In this document: positions 7,548 to 16,834 of the stretch, in pieces
Layout of the letters: the number at the start of each line of letters is the position of its first letter
How positions within the stretch are numbered: the first letter of the stretch is position 1
Assembly: GCF_014163735.1 (NCBI RefSeq)
Contig: NZ_JACJDV010000036.1
Span: 1 to 36,955 of the forward strand
DNA: 36,955 nucleotides
Source: Shewanella sp. SR44-3
Lineage (GTDB): Bacteria > Pseudomonadota > Gammaproteobacteria > Enterobacterales > Shewanellaceae
Direction: 5' to 3'
Notes under the pieces: generated by a model
Seen by the model: only the letters and a program-made list of their open reading frames with translations
The model's database searches: none
What the model was told of the DNA's origin: nothing
Translations under genes and position numbers: made by a program

Positions 7548-8621
7548 ATGCCGTCTGTAGCCAAACGCATTATCAACATATTGCTGCCTTGCATCTTGCT
7601 TGTCGCCTGTAGCGAAGATCCGCAAATAACGGTTAAATCAACCCTAACTGTTACTCATCAAGTGCTAGCTGCACCTGTGACCGCACAGTACCGTGACTTT
7701 ATCGGCCAAGTTGTCCCCGCTGAATTGACTCCATTGTCATTTAGGATCCCAGGCGAAATAAGCCAAGTGCTCATAAAACCTGGCGAACCTGTCACTAAAG
7801 GACAAGTGCTTGTAAAACTTGATTCCAGAAAAGCCGAACAAAAGCAGGCTGATACCCAAGCAAAACTAGCATTGGCTCAGAAGCAATTAAGCCGTGCTAA
7901 AAGCCTTGTCAGCCAGCAGCTTATTTCTCAAGCCGAATTGGATGAGCTTATCGCCAATGTAAAGCTTGCCGAAGTGAACCAAAAATTGGCTCAAGCTCAA
8001 GTTAAATACAGCGTGATCCGCGCGCCCTTCTCAGGTCTAGTTTCCGAGGTCAACAAAGAAAATTATGAAACCGTAGCTCCCAGTGAACCTGTGGTTAAGC
8101 TGTATCAAAGCGATAAAATTTACGTAAAAATTCAATTGCCCGACATTATTCTCGCCAGATTTAATCCCGAGAAAAAAGAAACCGACTACAAACCCACATT
8201 GCAATTTGCCAATGATGGTCCTGAATTCCAAGTGTCATTGCTCGAATACACTATGCAGCTCACCGCCCAAAATCAAGCCTATGAAGCTTGGTTTGTCATG
8301 CCACAAACTAATCCAGTGACCCTTCCTGGGACCACTGCCACTGTGCACATAGATTTAATTAAAGCTGGTATTAGTGGTGATCTGGGTTATCAAGTGCCAA
8401 TGAATGCCCTTGATCCAGGCATACAATCGAAACAATTTTATGTTTGGAAAATCCTCGATGGCAAGATTAGTAAGCAAGAAGTCGATATTGTGCAAATGTC
8501 TACCTTAGGAGCCTTAGTCATCAATGGCATAAATGAAGGCGATAAAATCGTAACCTCACACTTAAATCAATTGCGTGAAGGCATGCAAGTTAATTCAACC
8601 ACCAAGGAGCGAGCAGAGTGA
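7548..8621 (+). CDS. RND efflux periplasmic adaptor (membrane-fusion) lipoprotein, second of pair
   Basis: A 357-residue membrane-fusion protein, paralogous in layout to the gene before it but clearly diverged. The lipobox LLVAC gives lipidation at Cys21. The first lipoyl half (PLSFRIPGEISQVLIKPGEP) is near residues 63-82, the coiled-coil hairpin near 95-145, and the second lipoyl half (IRAPFSGLVS) follows. Two adaptors with one pump is the layout of Pseudomonas TriABC and Vibrio VexIJK, in which both adaptors are needed for one pump; use as a pair here is inference. The gene overlaps the pump gene by 4 bases (GTGA), so translation is coupled. Confidence 0.9.
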   Translation: MPSVAKRIINILLPCILLVACSEDPQITVKSTLTVTHQVLAAPVTAQYRDFIGQVVPAELTPLSFRIPGEISQVLIKPGEPVTKGQVLVKLDSRKAEQKQADTQAKLALAQKQLSRAKSLVSQQLISQAELDELIANVKLAEVNQKLAQAQVKYSVIRAPFSGLVSEVNKENYETVAPSEPVVKLYQSDKIYVKIQLPDIILARFNPEKKETDYKPTLQFANDGPEFQVSLLEYTMQLTAQNQAYEAWFVMPQTNPVTLPGTTATVHIDLIKAGISGDLGYQVPMNALDPGIQSKQFYVWKILDGKISKQEVDIVQMSTLGALVINGINEGDKIVTSHLNQLREGMQVNSTTKERAE

Positions 8622-11600
8622 CTATTGCTGAGTATTCCATTCGAAATACAGTCATAAGTTGGCTATTCCTCATTATTTTAGCCATTGGCGGCACCGTCTC
8701 TTTCTTAGATTTAGGCCGATTAGAAGATCCAGCCTTTACGCTAAAAGATGCCATGATCATCGCCCCTTACCCGGGCGCGACCCCAACGGAAGTAGAAGAA
8801 GAATTAACCTACCCTATCGAGAAGGCACTAAGGCAATTACCTTATGTTGATCATATCACCTCGACGTCATCTTCAGGTTTATCGCAAATCATGGTCAGTA
8901 TGAGAACCGAATATGACGCCGATGCCCTGCCACAAATTTGGGATGAGCTGCGCCGAAAGATAAACGATCTAAAACCTGAACTGCCAGATGGCATTATGCC
9001 CATTCAAGTGATGGATGATTTTGGTGATGTATTTGGTTATATGTTGATGATAACCGGCGATAATTACAGTTTTGTCGACCTTAAACGCTACGTGGATCAA
9101 TTGATCCGTGAAATCGAACTGATTGATGGTGTCGGTAAAGTTAGCCTTGCAGGTAAGCAGCAAGAGCAATTGTTTGTTGAGTTCTCACTAAAAAGTTTGG
9201 CTGCCTTTAATCTTGAAATGAGCACAGTAGCCGGCATTCTTAGCCAGCAAAATGCCATTATGAGTGCCGGTAACGTCACCATTAATTCTTTACAACTGCC
9301 ATTACGCCCAAGTGGTGAACTCAACAGCATTGAAACCTTCGAAAACTTAATTATCCATGGCCGTGATACAGGTAATCTTATTCGCCTTAAAGACGTAGCA
9401 CATATCTTTAGAGGCCTTGAAGAAAAACCTTCAAACCTACTTAATTTTGATGGCATGCCAGCCCTTAATTTAGGCATTTCATTTACTAAGGGGGTAAATG
9501 TCGTTGAAGTCGGCAAACGCGTCAACGAACACCTTGCACAGCTTGAGCAATTAAAGCCTGCAGGGATTGAAATCCATACCATTTACGATCAAGCCAGCGA
9601 AGTAGAACAATCCGTTAATGGCTTTGTTATCAGCCTTGCCCAAGCGGTTGCTATTGTCATTTTGGTGCTGCTATTCACCATGGGCTTTCGCAGCGGTATC
9701 ATCATTGGCGCCGTGTTGCTGCTGACAGTGCTGGGCACCTTCATCATGATGAAGCTGTACGAAATTGAGCTGCAAAGAATATCCCTTGGCGCACTGATTA
9801 TCGCCCTAGGTATGCTAGTGGATAATGCCATTGTGGTGGTAGAAGGTATTCTCGTTGGACTTAAGCGCGGAATGACCAAGCTTGAAGCTTCTGTGGATAT
9901 CGTCCAGCAAACTAAATGGCCACTCCTTGGTGCGACTGTTATTGCGATTATTGCCTTTGCCCCTATTGGTTTGTCTGCCGATGCTACTGGCGAGTTCCTA
10001 GGCTCATTGTTCTGGGTATTATGTTTCTCATTGTTTTTATCTTGGATAACGGCAATCACCTTAACCCCCTTCTTGGCCCACCTGTTACTTGATGAGTCAA
10101 CGCCTGGGGATGCGGCAAACTTAGAAGATCCATACAAGGGGATGATTTTCACTGTTTTTAAGAAAATTCTTAACTTCAGCTTGCACCATAGAGTCATCAC
10201 AGTATTAGCCATGTTTGTACTATTATTTGCTTCATTCTACGGGCTCACCAAAGTTAAAAATGCTTTCTTCCCGCCATCTAATACGCCAATGTTTTATGTG
10301 GACATGTGGTTGCCTGAAGGCACAGAAATTCGTGAAACCTATAAAAAGGTCAAGCAAGTTGAATACTTTATTCAAACTAATTATGACATCGAGTTTATCA
10401 GCTCTACCACAGGCCAAGGCATGCAGCGCTTTACCTTGACCTATGCGCCAGAACACAGCTACGCCGCCTTTGCTCAGATGCAAATACGCGTAGGTGACAG
10501 AGACGAAATGATGCTGTTGTTAAATCAGCTGGATAAAAACCTACCTCAACAGTTCCCTGAGGCCATGTTCCAATATCGCTTTATGGAAATCGGTCCATCG
10601 GCAGCCTCTAAGATTGAAGCCAGATTAACCGGCGCCGATCCTAAGGTGTTACGCCACTACGCCGCGCAAGTTGAAGATATTTTCAGGGCTGATGCGGGCG
10701 CCCGCAACGTGCGTAATAATTGGCGCGAAAAAACCAAGCAATTGGTGCCTAAATTCAACGAATCACAGGCAAGACGCCTTGGGATCTCAAAACAGGATTT
10801 AGCAAATACACTGCAATCTTCATTTGGTGGTCGCACCATAGGTTACTTCCGTGATGGCACTCAAATGTTACCGATAGTGGTGCGTTTGCCTGAAGAAGAA
10901 AGAGTTGATTTAAGCAGTATTCAAAAACTGTCTATTTGGAGCCCTAGCCTGCAAAGCTATGTGCCCTTACAGCAAATTATCGACAGTGTCGAGCTTGAAT
11001 GGATAGATCCCATCATTCAGCGTCGAGATCGTAAGCGTACTTTAACGGTAATGGCCGATCACAACTTATTAGGTGATGAAACGGCAGCCACGCTGTTTAA
11101 TCGACTGCAGCCACAAGTGGAAGCTATTTCATTACCAGATGGCTACCGCTTAACTTGGGGTGGCGAACATGAAAGTTCAACCGATGCACAAGCGGCACTA
11201 TTTGGCTCCTTACCCATGGGTTACTTATTCATGTTCATCATTACCGTATTCTTGTTTAATTCGGTGAAAAAGCCTCTGGTTATCTGGTGTACTGTGCCCT
11301 TATCCATCATAGGTGTGGTCTGCGGACTTCTCTTGACCAATATGCCACTGAGCTTCACCGCATTGTTGGGGATCTTAAGTTTAAGCGGTATGGTACTTAA
11401 AAATGGCATCGTCTTACTGGACCAAATCAATCTGGAGCTCGATTCAGGCAAAGAGCCCTATCTTGCGGTGCTTGATAGTGCAATTAGCCGAGTTCGCCCA
11501 GTGAGCATGGCAGCCTTGACCACCATTTTGGGTATGGTCCCGTTAATGTTCGACGCCTTCTTCGGCTCAATGGCCATTGCCATCATGTTTGGTCTTGGCT

Positions 11601-11689
11601 TTGCCACTGTGCTGACCTTGGTCATAGTGCCAGTGTTATTTACCTTGTTCCACGGGATAGCTATCCCACGGGAAATTGAGCAAGCTTAA
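8618..11689 (+). CDS. RND-family multidrug efflux transporter, inner-membrane pump
   Basis: A 1023-residue pump of the hydrophobe/amphiphile efflux RND family, normal in length. It has TM1 at the N-terminus, a large periplasmic loop, TM2-6, a second loop, and TM8-12. Proton-relay residues are visible: Asp402 in GMLVDNAIVVVEG (TM4) and Lys928 in SGMVLKNGIVLLD (TM10), equivalent to AcrB Asp407 and Lys940. The second TM4 aspartate of AcrB (Asp408) is Asn403 here, as in many TriC/VexK-type pumps. The start is GTG, with AAGGAG nine bases upstream, overlapping the preceding stop. No channel gene follows, so a TolC-like protein encoded elsewhere is presumably used. The substrate is unknown; the likely regulator is the TetR-type gene at 5543-6283. 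Confidence 0.93.
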   Translation: MTIAEYSIRNTVISWLFLIILAIGGTVSFLDLGRLEDPAFTLKDAMIIAPYPGATPTEVEEELTYPIEKALRQLPYVDHITSTSSSGLSQIMVSMRTEYDADALPQIWDELRRKINDLKPELPDGIMPIQVMDDFGDVFGYMLMITGDNYSFVDLKRYVDQLIREIELIDGVGKVSLAGKQQEQLFVEFSLKSLAAFNLEMSTVAGILSQQNAIMSAGNVTINSLQLPLRPSGELNSIETFENLIIHGRDTGNLIRLKDVAHIFRGLEEKPSNLLNFDGMPALNLGISFTKGVNVVEVGKRVNEHLAQLEQLKPAGIEIHTIYDQASEVEQSVNGFVISLAQAVAIVILVLLFTMGFRSGIIIGAVLLLTVLGTFIMMKLYEIELQRISLGALIIALGMLVDNAIVVVEGILVGLKRGMTKLEASVDIVQQTKWPLLGATVIAIIAFAPIGLSADATGEFLGSLFWVLCFSLFLSWITAITLTPFLAHLLLDESTPGDAANLEDPYKGMIFTVFKKILNFSLHHRVITVLAMFVLLFASFYGLTKVKNAFFPPSNTPMFYVDMWLPEGTEIRETYKKVKQVEYFIQTNYDIEFISSTTGQGMQRFTLTYAPEHSYAAFAQMQIRVGDRDEMMLLLNQLDKNLPQQFPEAMFQYRFMEIGPSAASKIEARLTGADPKVLRHYAAQVEDIFRADAGARNVRNNWREKTKQLVPKFNESQARRLGISKQDLANTLQSSFGGRTIGYFRDGTQMLPIVVRLPEEERVDLSSIQKLSIWSPSLQSYVPLQQIIDSVELEWIDPIIQRRDRKRTLTVMADHNLLGDETAATLFNRLQPQVEAISLPDGYRLTWGGEHESSTDAQAALFGSLPMGYLFMFIITVFLFNSVKKPLVIWCTVPLSIIGVVCGLLLTNMPLSFTALLGILSLSGMVLKNGIVLLDQINLELDSGKEPYLAVLDSAISRVRPVSMAALTTILGMVPLMFDAFFGSMAIAIMFGLGFATVLTLVIVPVLFTLFHGIAIPREIEQA

Positions 11690-11715
11690 ATACCCAAGCC
11701 ATAGTTTCACTTAAC

Positions 11716-11745
11716 AAAACGCCAGCTTAATTGCTGGCGTTTTTG
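11716..11745 (+). terminator. Rho-independent terminator of the RND efflux operon
   Basis: Perfect 11-base stem AAAACGCCAGC (11716-11726) and GCTGGCGTTTT (11733-11743) with a TTAATT loop, ending in a T-tract. The A-tract on the other side means it could also stop transcription of the convergent gene that ends at 11765. Confidence 0.9.
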
Positions 11746-11764
11746 TATCGCATTAAGTGAAAGA

Positions 11765-12118
11765 TCACACTAACACTTGCCTTGTATTGGCGATGTAATG
11801 ATGGATGTCGCGCTCAACCTTTGGCTCAATCATCTCTTTGGGGCGACAAGAATTTGGGCATGGCATATTGGGCGTGGTACCAAAAATACGACAAATAAGC
11901 GGGCGTTCTTCATACACAGTGCAGCCATTAGGCCCCAAGTGTACACAGTTCCACTCCTCTAAAGCGGCATCATGCTCAGCATCGGTTTTTACGGGTAGGT
12001 GCGACATTTCTTCAGCCGATGTTGTTACCGGACCACAGCAATCGTGGCATCCTGGCACACATTCAAATGTTGGAATACGCTCACGTAAACTCACGACAAT
12101 CTTTCTGTTAGTGTTCAT
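11765..12118 (-). CDS. YkgJ-family cysteine-cluster protein
   Basis: A 117-residue cytoplasmic protein of the YkgJ/UPF0153 family. It has eight or more conserved cysteines in the usual order: CxxxCxxCC near residues 20-28, then CVHLGPNGCTVYEERPLIC, which is the characteristic core, and two more in CPNSC near the C-terminus. The family probably binds a metal (zinc or iron) through this cluster; no function is established. An AGGT element lies before the ATG. The gene lies 41 bp from the 3' end of the hrpA gene in the same direction and may be read from its transcript. Confidence 0.85.
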   Translation of the reverse strand: MNTNRKIVVSLRERIPTFECVPGCHDCCGPVTTSAEEMSHLPVKTDAEHDAALEEWNCVHLGPNGCTVYEERPLICRIFGTTPNMPCPNSCRPKEMIEPKVERDIHHYIANTRQVLV

Positions 12119-12159
12119 TTATACCTAACTTTTTTAAGCGCAAAAATAATAAAATTTCA

Positions 12160-15100
12160 CTACATATCCATTACATGGTTCAAAATGCGTTTTTCTGAGA
12201 TGGGATAGGCAGTTCCTAACATCTGGGCAAAACACGATACTCGATACTCCTCTACCATCCAGCGTGCCTCAACCAAGCTTTCTGGCACAGGTTGCGACTT
12301 AGGCAACTTATTGAGCTGAGCATTAAGCGCATCTTGCACCTTTGCTACGCTGTGCATGTGCAGGCGATCACGACTTGGGTCCACCGGCAGTTTATCCAAA
12401 CGATGCTCAATGGCTTTAAGGTAGCGGATAATATCCCCCAAACGCTGCCAGCCACAGTCTTCTACAAAGCCTTTAAAAACTAACTTATCCAGCTGAGTTT
12501 GAATGTCACTCATAGCAAAAGCGATATCTAAGCTTATCTTGCCTTTCATGCGTTTTTTAATGTTTTGGTACAAGGTCAATATTTGCTCAACCTTAAGGGA
12601 TATTTGTTCGGCGCTGGGGTTAAGTTCTTGGCGAACCCATTCTTTTGCTTGCTCAAACTGGGCTTCATTGCGCACATCCAGTTTTTTCTCATCCAATAGT
12701 TGCTGCACCGCGGCGGCGATAATATCATCAATTAAAATTTGCACTTGACCAAAGGGATTAAAGTACATGGCAAGCTTGGCTTTATTGGGCAATTTTTGCT
12801 GTAAATGCTTCACCGGCGAAGGAATATTAAGCAGTAATAGACGCCTTAAGCCCACTCTGTGATGCCGCTTGGCTTCATGCTCATCATCAAATAACTTAAT
12901 CGCCACATCCGCTTGGTTGTCAATTAGCGCAGGGTAAGCTTTGACTTCATAATTGCCTTTGCGCTGCTGATATTGACTAGGTAAGTCACCAAAACTCCAG
13001 CTCAGCAGGGCTTCTTGCTCTATACCGACTTTAGCCACTTGCCGAATAGCCTTAGCGACCACCCCTTGTAATTTACCTTTTAACTCATCAAGTACTCGCC
13101 CTTGCTCGATAAGCGTGCCTTTGTCGTCTTCAATCTTAAAGTTTATCGATAAATGTGCGGTTAACTGGGTTAAATCAAAATCATCTGGCGTGACTCTGGT
13201 GCCACTCATACGCAGTAATTGTTTGCACATCACTTCAAGCACGGGGCCACTGAAGGGCTCCATCGCCTGGACACAGGCGCGGGCATAATCCGGCGCGGGC
13301 ACAAAGTTACGCCTTAATGTCTTAGGCAGTGACTTGATAAGCGCGATAAATTTCTCTTCCCTAAGCCCTGGCACTAACCAATCAAAATCTGTGTCATCCA
13401 CTTGGTTAAGTAGCGCCACCGGCAGATGCACAGACACGCCATCATCATTCGCGCCAGGCTCAAAATGGTAGCTCAAGGCCAAGGCTAAATTGCCTTTATG
13501 CCACACATCGGGGAAATCCAGCGCAGAAATATGCGCGCCGCTGCGCTGCATTAACAGTTCAGGATTAAAGTCCAATAATTGCGGGGTATCACGCTTGGCT
13601 TTTTTCCACCAGCCAAAGAATAGCTGACCATTGTATATGCCTTGGGGAATACGTGGCTCATAAAAATCAACCAGCACTTGCTCATCCACTAAGATGTCTC
13701 GTCGCCGTGATTTATGCTCCAAGTTGCCAATGTCTTCAACCAAGGCTTGGTTATTAACAAAAAAGGCTTCTTGAGTTTGCAATTGACCTTCGGCTAAGGC
13801 GCTTCTAATAAATATTTCTCGCGCCTCGACAGGATCAATTGGCCCATATTGCACCTTGCGGCGACTAACGATATTTAGCCCATAAAGCACTTGGTTTTCA
13901 AAAGCGATAACGCTGGCAGGCTTGGCTTCAAAGTGTGGCTCAAGATGGCTCTTTTTGATTAAATGCCCCGCGAGGGATTCGAGCCATTCGGGCTGAATTT
14001 TAGCGCAGCAACGGGCAAATAAGCGTGAGGTTTCAGTCAACTCAGCTGCCATGATCCACTTTGGTCCTTTTTTAGCCAATAGTGAACCTGGGAACACGAA
14101 AAACTTACGATTTCGTGCACCTAGATACTCATTATTGGCATCTTTAAAGCCAATTTGGCTCAAAAGCCCTGAAAGTACCGCTTTATGCACTTGTTCATAA
14201 TTGGCAGGCGTGTCATTTAAGCGCCATTTAAGGTCGTGAACCGCTTGTTTAATTTGGGTGAATAAATCCTGCCACTCGCGCACTCTTAAATAGGCTAAAT
14301 ACTCATCACGGCACTGTTTTCTAAATTGACTTGCCGACAATTCATGCTTTTGAGTCTTAAGATACGTCCACAGATTTATCCAGCTGACAAAGTCAGAGTC
14401 TTTATCGGCAAAGCGGCGATGCGATTCATCACTGGCTTGCTTTTTCTCCGCTGGACGCTCCCTTGGATCTTGAATAGAAAGACCAGCAGCAATCACTATC
14501 ACTTCATTTAAACAGCCCAATTGATTGGCTTCAATCACCATGCGCCCAAGGCGAGGGTCCACTGGAATACGGGCTAAAATACGCCCAAGCGGCGTAAGCA
14601 CTAAGTGGCCTTTTTGCTTATGCACAGCTTGCAGTTCTTCCAGTAGCAAGAAGCCATCACGTATGTGCTTTTGCTCTGGCGGCTGAATAAACGGAAATCC
14701 GCCAATGTCACCAAGGCCTATGGCGAGCATTTGCAAAATAACCGAGGCCAAGTTTGTGCGCAGGATCTCAGGGTCGGTAAACGCTGGGCGCGATAAAAAA
14801 TCTTGCTCATCATAGAGGCGAATACAAATACCCGCTGCCACTCGGCCGCAACGCCCCTGACGCTGATTAGCGCTGGCTTGTGAAATCGGCTCAATAGGCA
14901 AGCGCTGCACCTTAGTGCGGTAGCTATAGCGGCTCATGCGCGCCGTGCCTGGGTCAATAACGTAGCGAATGCCCGGCACTGTTAATGACGTTTCTGCCAC
15001 GTTGGTGGCCAGCACTATGCGTCTGCCGATATGGCTTTTAAATACTTTTGATTGCTCGCCATAAGATAAGCGCGCATATAAAGGCAAAATTTCTGTGTCG

Positions 15101-16035
15101 CGGTACTGACGCTTTCTGAGCATATCGGCGGTATCGCGAATTTCACGCTCACCATTTAAGAAGATAAGAATATCCCCAGGGCCTTCTTGGATTAACTCAT
15201 CTACCGCAGAATAAATACCATCACTAAAATCAAGATCCGCTTCGCTGTCACGCACTAGCGGGCGATAGCGGGTTTCAACGGGGTAAGTTCTGCCTGAAAC
15301 TTCAATAATGGGCGCGCCATTAAAATGCTGGGAAAACTTTTCCACATCTATGGTCGCTGAGGTAATGATCACTTTTAGATCTGGGCGTTTTTTTAGTACC
15401 TGTTTTAAATAACCTAAGATAAAATCGATATTGAGACTGCGCTCATGGGCCTCATCGATGATGATAGTATCGTATTGATTTAACAGTTTATCTGAGGTTA
15501 ATTCCGCCAGTAAAATACCGTCAGTCATTAATTTAATGTAGGAGTCTGGACTAAGGGCATCAGCAAAACGCACCTTAAAGCCCACCGCCTCACCAAGGGG
15601 GCAATTAAGCTCATCGGCAATGCGACTTGCCACACTTCGAGCCGCTAAGCGCCTAGGCTGGGTATGGCCAATGAACCCTCGGGTCCCTAAGCCAAGCTCG
15701 AGACAAATTTTAGGTAGCTGAGTCGTTTTACCTGAGCCTGTCTCCCCCGCCACGATCACCACTTGATGATTAGCGATGGCGTTAGCGATTTCATCACGTT
15801 TTTGTGACACAGGTAATTCAGCAGGATAACTAATCTTAGGACGCTTATTGAGTCTAAGCTGGACCTTATCAAAGGACTCACGAGCCGCGACTTCAAGCTG
15901 GGCTAACACAGCAGATTTCTTCTCGGACTCGGGCTCTTTTTTAAGCCTGAATAAACGGCGGCGAATTTTCGCTGCATCCGTTTGGTAACACAGACTAAGA
16001 AATGCATTTGAGAGGGGGTGGTTATCCGAAGCCAA
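12160..16035 (-). CDS. hrpA: ATP-dependent RNA helicase HrpA (DEAH box)
   Basis: A 1291-residue DEAH-box helicase, close to the 1300 residues of E. coli HrpA and similar along its length. Motifs: Walker A GETGSGKT (97-104), DEAH (194-197), SAT (226-228), and motif VI QRQGRCGR in the second RecA domain, followed by the HA2 and OB-fold regions and the long HrpA-type C-terminal domain. It unwinds RNA with ATP hydrolysis; in E. coli HrpA acts in mRNA processing and in rescue of collided ribosomes. The start appears to be TTG at 16035: an in-frame TAA lies three codons upstream, no ATG is available, and AAGG precedes the TTG by about nine bases. Confidence 0.96.
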   Translation of the reverse strand: MASDNHPLSNAFLSLCYQTDAAKIRRRLFRLKKEPESEKKSAVLAQLEVAARESFDKVQLRLNKRPKISYPAELPVSQKRDEIANAIANHQVVIVAGETGSGKTTQLPKICLELGLGTRGFIGHTQPRRLAARSVASRIADELNCPLGEAVGFKVRFADALSPDSYIKLMTDGILLAELTSDKLLNQYDTIIIDEAHERSLNIDFILGYLKQVLKKRPDLKVIITSATIDVEKFSQHFNGAPIIEVSGRTYPVETRYRPLVRDSEADLDFSDGIYSAVDELIQEGPGDILIFLNGEREIRDTADMLRKRQYRDTEILPLYARLSYGEQSKVFKSHIGRRIVLATNVAETSLTVPGIRYVIDPGTARMSRYSYRTKVQRLPIEPISQASANQRQGRCGRVAAGICIRLYDEQDFLSRPAFTDPEILRTNLASVILQMLAIGLGDIGGFPFIQPPEQKHIRDGFLLLEELQAVHKQKGHLVLTPLGRILARIPVDPRLGRMVIEANQLGCLNEVIVIAAGLSIQDPRERPAEKKQASDESHRRFADKDSDFVSWINLWTYLKTQKHELSASQFRKQCRDEYLAYLRVREWQDLFTQIKQAVHDLKWRLNDTPANYEQVHKAVLSGLLSQIGFKDANNEYLGARNRKFFVFPGSLLAKKGPKWIMAAELTETSRLFARCCAKIQPEWLESLAGHLIKKSHLEPHFEAKPASVIAFENQVLYGLNIVSRRKVQYGPIDPVEAREIFIRSALAEGQLQTQEAFFVNNQALVEDIGNLEHKSRRRDILVDEQVLVDFYEPRIPQGIYNGQLFFGWWKKAKRDTPQLLDFNPELLMQRSGAHISALDFPDVWHKGNLALALSYHFEPGANDDGVSVHLPVALLNQVDDTDFDWLVPGLREEKFIALIKSLPKTLRRNFVPAPDYARACVQAMEPFSGPVLEVMCKQLLRMSGTRVTPDDFDLTQLTAHLSINFKIEDDKGTLIEQGRVLDELKGKLQGVVAKAIRQVAKVGIEQEALLSWSFGDLPSQYQQRKGNYEVKAYPALIDNQADVAIKLFDDEHEAKRHHRVGLRRLLLLNIPSPVKHLQQKLPNKAKLAMYFNPFGQVQILIDDIIAAAVQQLLDEKKLDVRNEAQFEQAKEWVRQELNPSAEQISLKVEQILTLYQNIKKRMKGKISLDIAFAMSDIQTQLDKLVFKGFVEDCGWQRLGDIIRYLKAIEHRLDKLPVDPSRDRLHMHSVAKVQDALNAQLNKLPKSQPVPESLVEARWMVEEYRVSCFAQMLGTAYPISEKRILNHVMDM

Positions 16036-16100
16036 ATCTACTTACCTTGCCAGAATCAAAAGAAGCGATCCTAGCAAGGAACTGACCATATTGATATTAG

Positions 16101-16154
16101 TTTAGCCTCGATGGGATAAGCCTAAACGACTTGCTGAGGCTGGATGAGGCTAAA
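16101..16154. repeat. Nested inverted repeat between the CBS gene and hrpA
   Basis: Outer arms TTTAGCCTC (16101-16109) and GAGGCTAAA (16146-16154) are perfect 9-mers and enclose inner arms AGCCT (16119-16123) and AGGCT (16137-16141). It begins 4 bp past the CBS gene stop and lies in the hrpA leader/promoter region. There is no clear T-tract, so it is at best a weak terminator; it may instead shape the transcript between the genes. Confidence 0.5.
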
Positions 16155-16157
16155 AAC

Positions 16158-16574
16158 CTAAGCTGGAGTTAAATAACATTGCTGCATATAAGTGTTCATG
16201 GCGCTAAGCACATTAGTGCGATTAATAGTGCCTATAACTTTACCATCACTCACCACGGGATAAATTTTAGGCTTAGGGCCTAACATCTGCTCTGCAAGCT
16301 CCAATATGCTGTCTTCTGGACTCACAAACAGTACATCGGTTTTCATGCAATCGGATACTATTGAGGTCATATCGCAGTGGTAACTGCTTTTAAGCATTAC
16401 AGCTAGGCAATCTTGTTGCGACAAAAAGCCCACTAGCTCTCCTTGATTATCGACCACAGCAGCGCCTGCTTTATTGTGGGTTAACAAATGTTCAACAGCA
16501 TTAGCCAAAGGCATGTCAGCTTTAAGTAACACAGGTTGCCTGTCCATATGATGTCTTATTTTAATTGAATCCAT
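16158..16574 (-). CDS. Two-CBS-domain protein
   Basis: A 138-residue stand-alone CBS-pair protein. CBS1 covers about residues 8-65 (MDRQPVLLKADMPLANAVEHL, then AAVVDNQGELVGFLSQQD) and CBS2 about residues 75-128 (MKTDVLFVSPEDSILELAEQM, then YPVVSDGKVIGTINRTNVL). CBS pairs bind adenine nucleotides and regulate partner proteins; the partner is unknown. A strong purine ribosome-binding site (AGGGGGAAAT) directly precedes the ATG at 16574. A short hydrophobic reading frame upstream overlaps its first 14 bases. Confidence 0.88.
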   Translation of the reverse strand: MDSIKIRHHMDRQPVLLKADMPLANAVEHLLTHNKAGAAVVDNQGELVGFLSQQDCLAVMLKSSYHCDMTSIVSDCMKTDVLFVSPEDSILELAEQMLGPKPKIYPVVSDGKVIGTINRTNVLSAMNTYMQQCYLTPA

Positions 16575-16734
16575 ATTTCCCCCTAATTGATTGACATTTT
16601 AGGGCCGCGATAGCAGCTCCAACCAATGCCTTCATTATTAAGTTTAGACAATTTCCACCAACACTGAAGAGGAATAAACAGATTACTACAATCAGTAAAA
16701 TCAATGCACTTGATAAAGGGGGGTTAACAAACAT
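16561..16734 (-). CDS. Possible small membrane protein upstream of the CBS gene
   Basis: A 57-residue reading frame if started at the ATG at 16734, which has GGA four bases before it (68 residues if started at 16767, which has no ribosome-binding site). It has a strongly hydrophobic stretch (SALILLIVVICLFLFSV) and a second, weaker one, then a short basic tail, as in small inner-membrane proteins. It overlaps the CBS gene by 14 bases, so the two could be coupled. I recognise no family. The hydrophobic pattern may be chance in an A/T-rich intergenic region. Confidence 0.3.
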   Translation of the reverse strand: MFVNPPLSSALILLIVVICLFLFSVGGNCLNLIMKALVGAAIAALKCQSIRGKYGFN

Positions 16735-16834
16735 AAAATCCAATATACTGGCACTATCGCAGAACATTAACAGGAATAAGCCGCAACTCCCGAACAGAGC
16801 GGCCCAAGATAAAGCGAATTCAAGGCTAAATCGG

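Noticed and set aside
9097..10212. Two long minus-strand reading frames (161 and 207 codons) opposite the RND pump gene
   Set aside because: They are antisense shadows of a well-supported pump gene; no ribosome-binding sites or family motifs.
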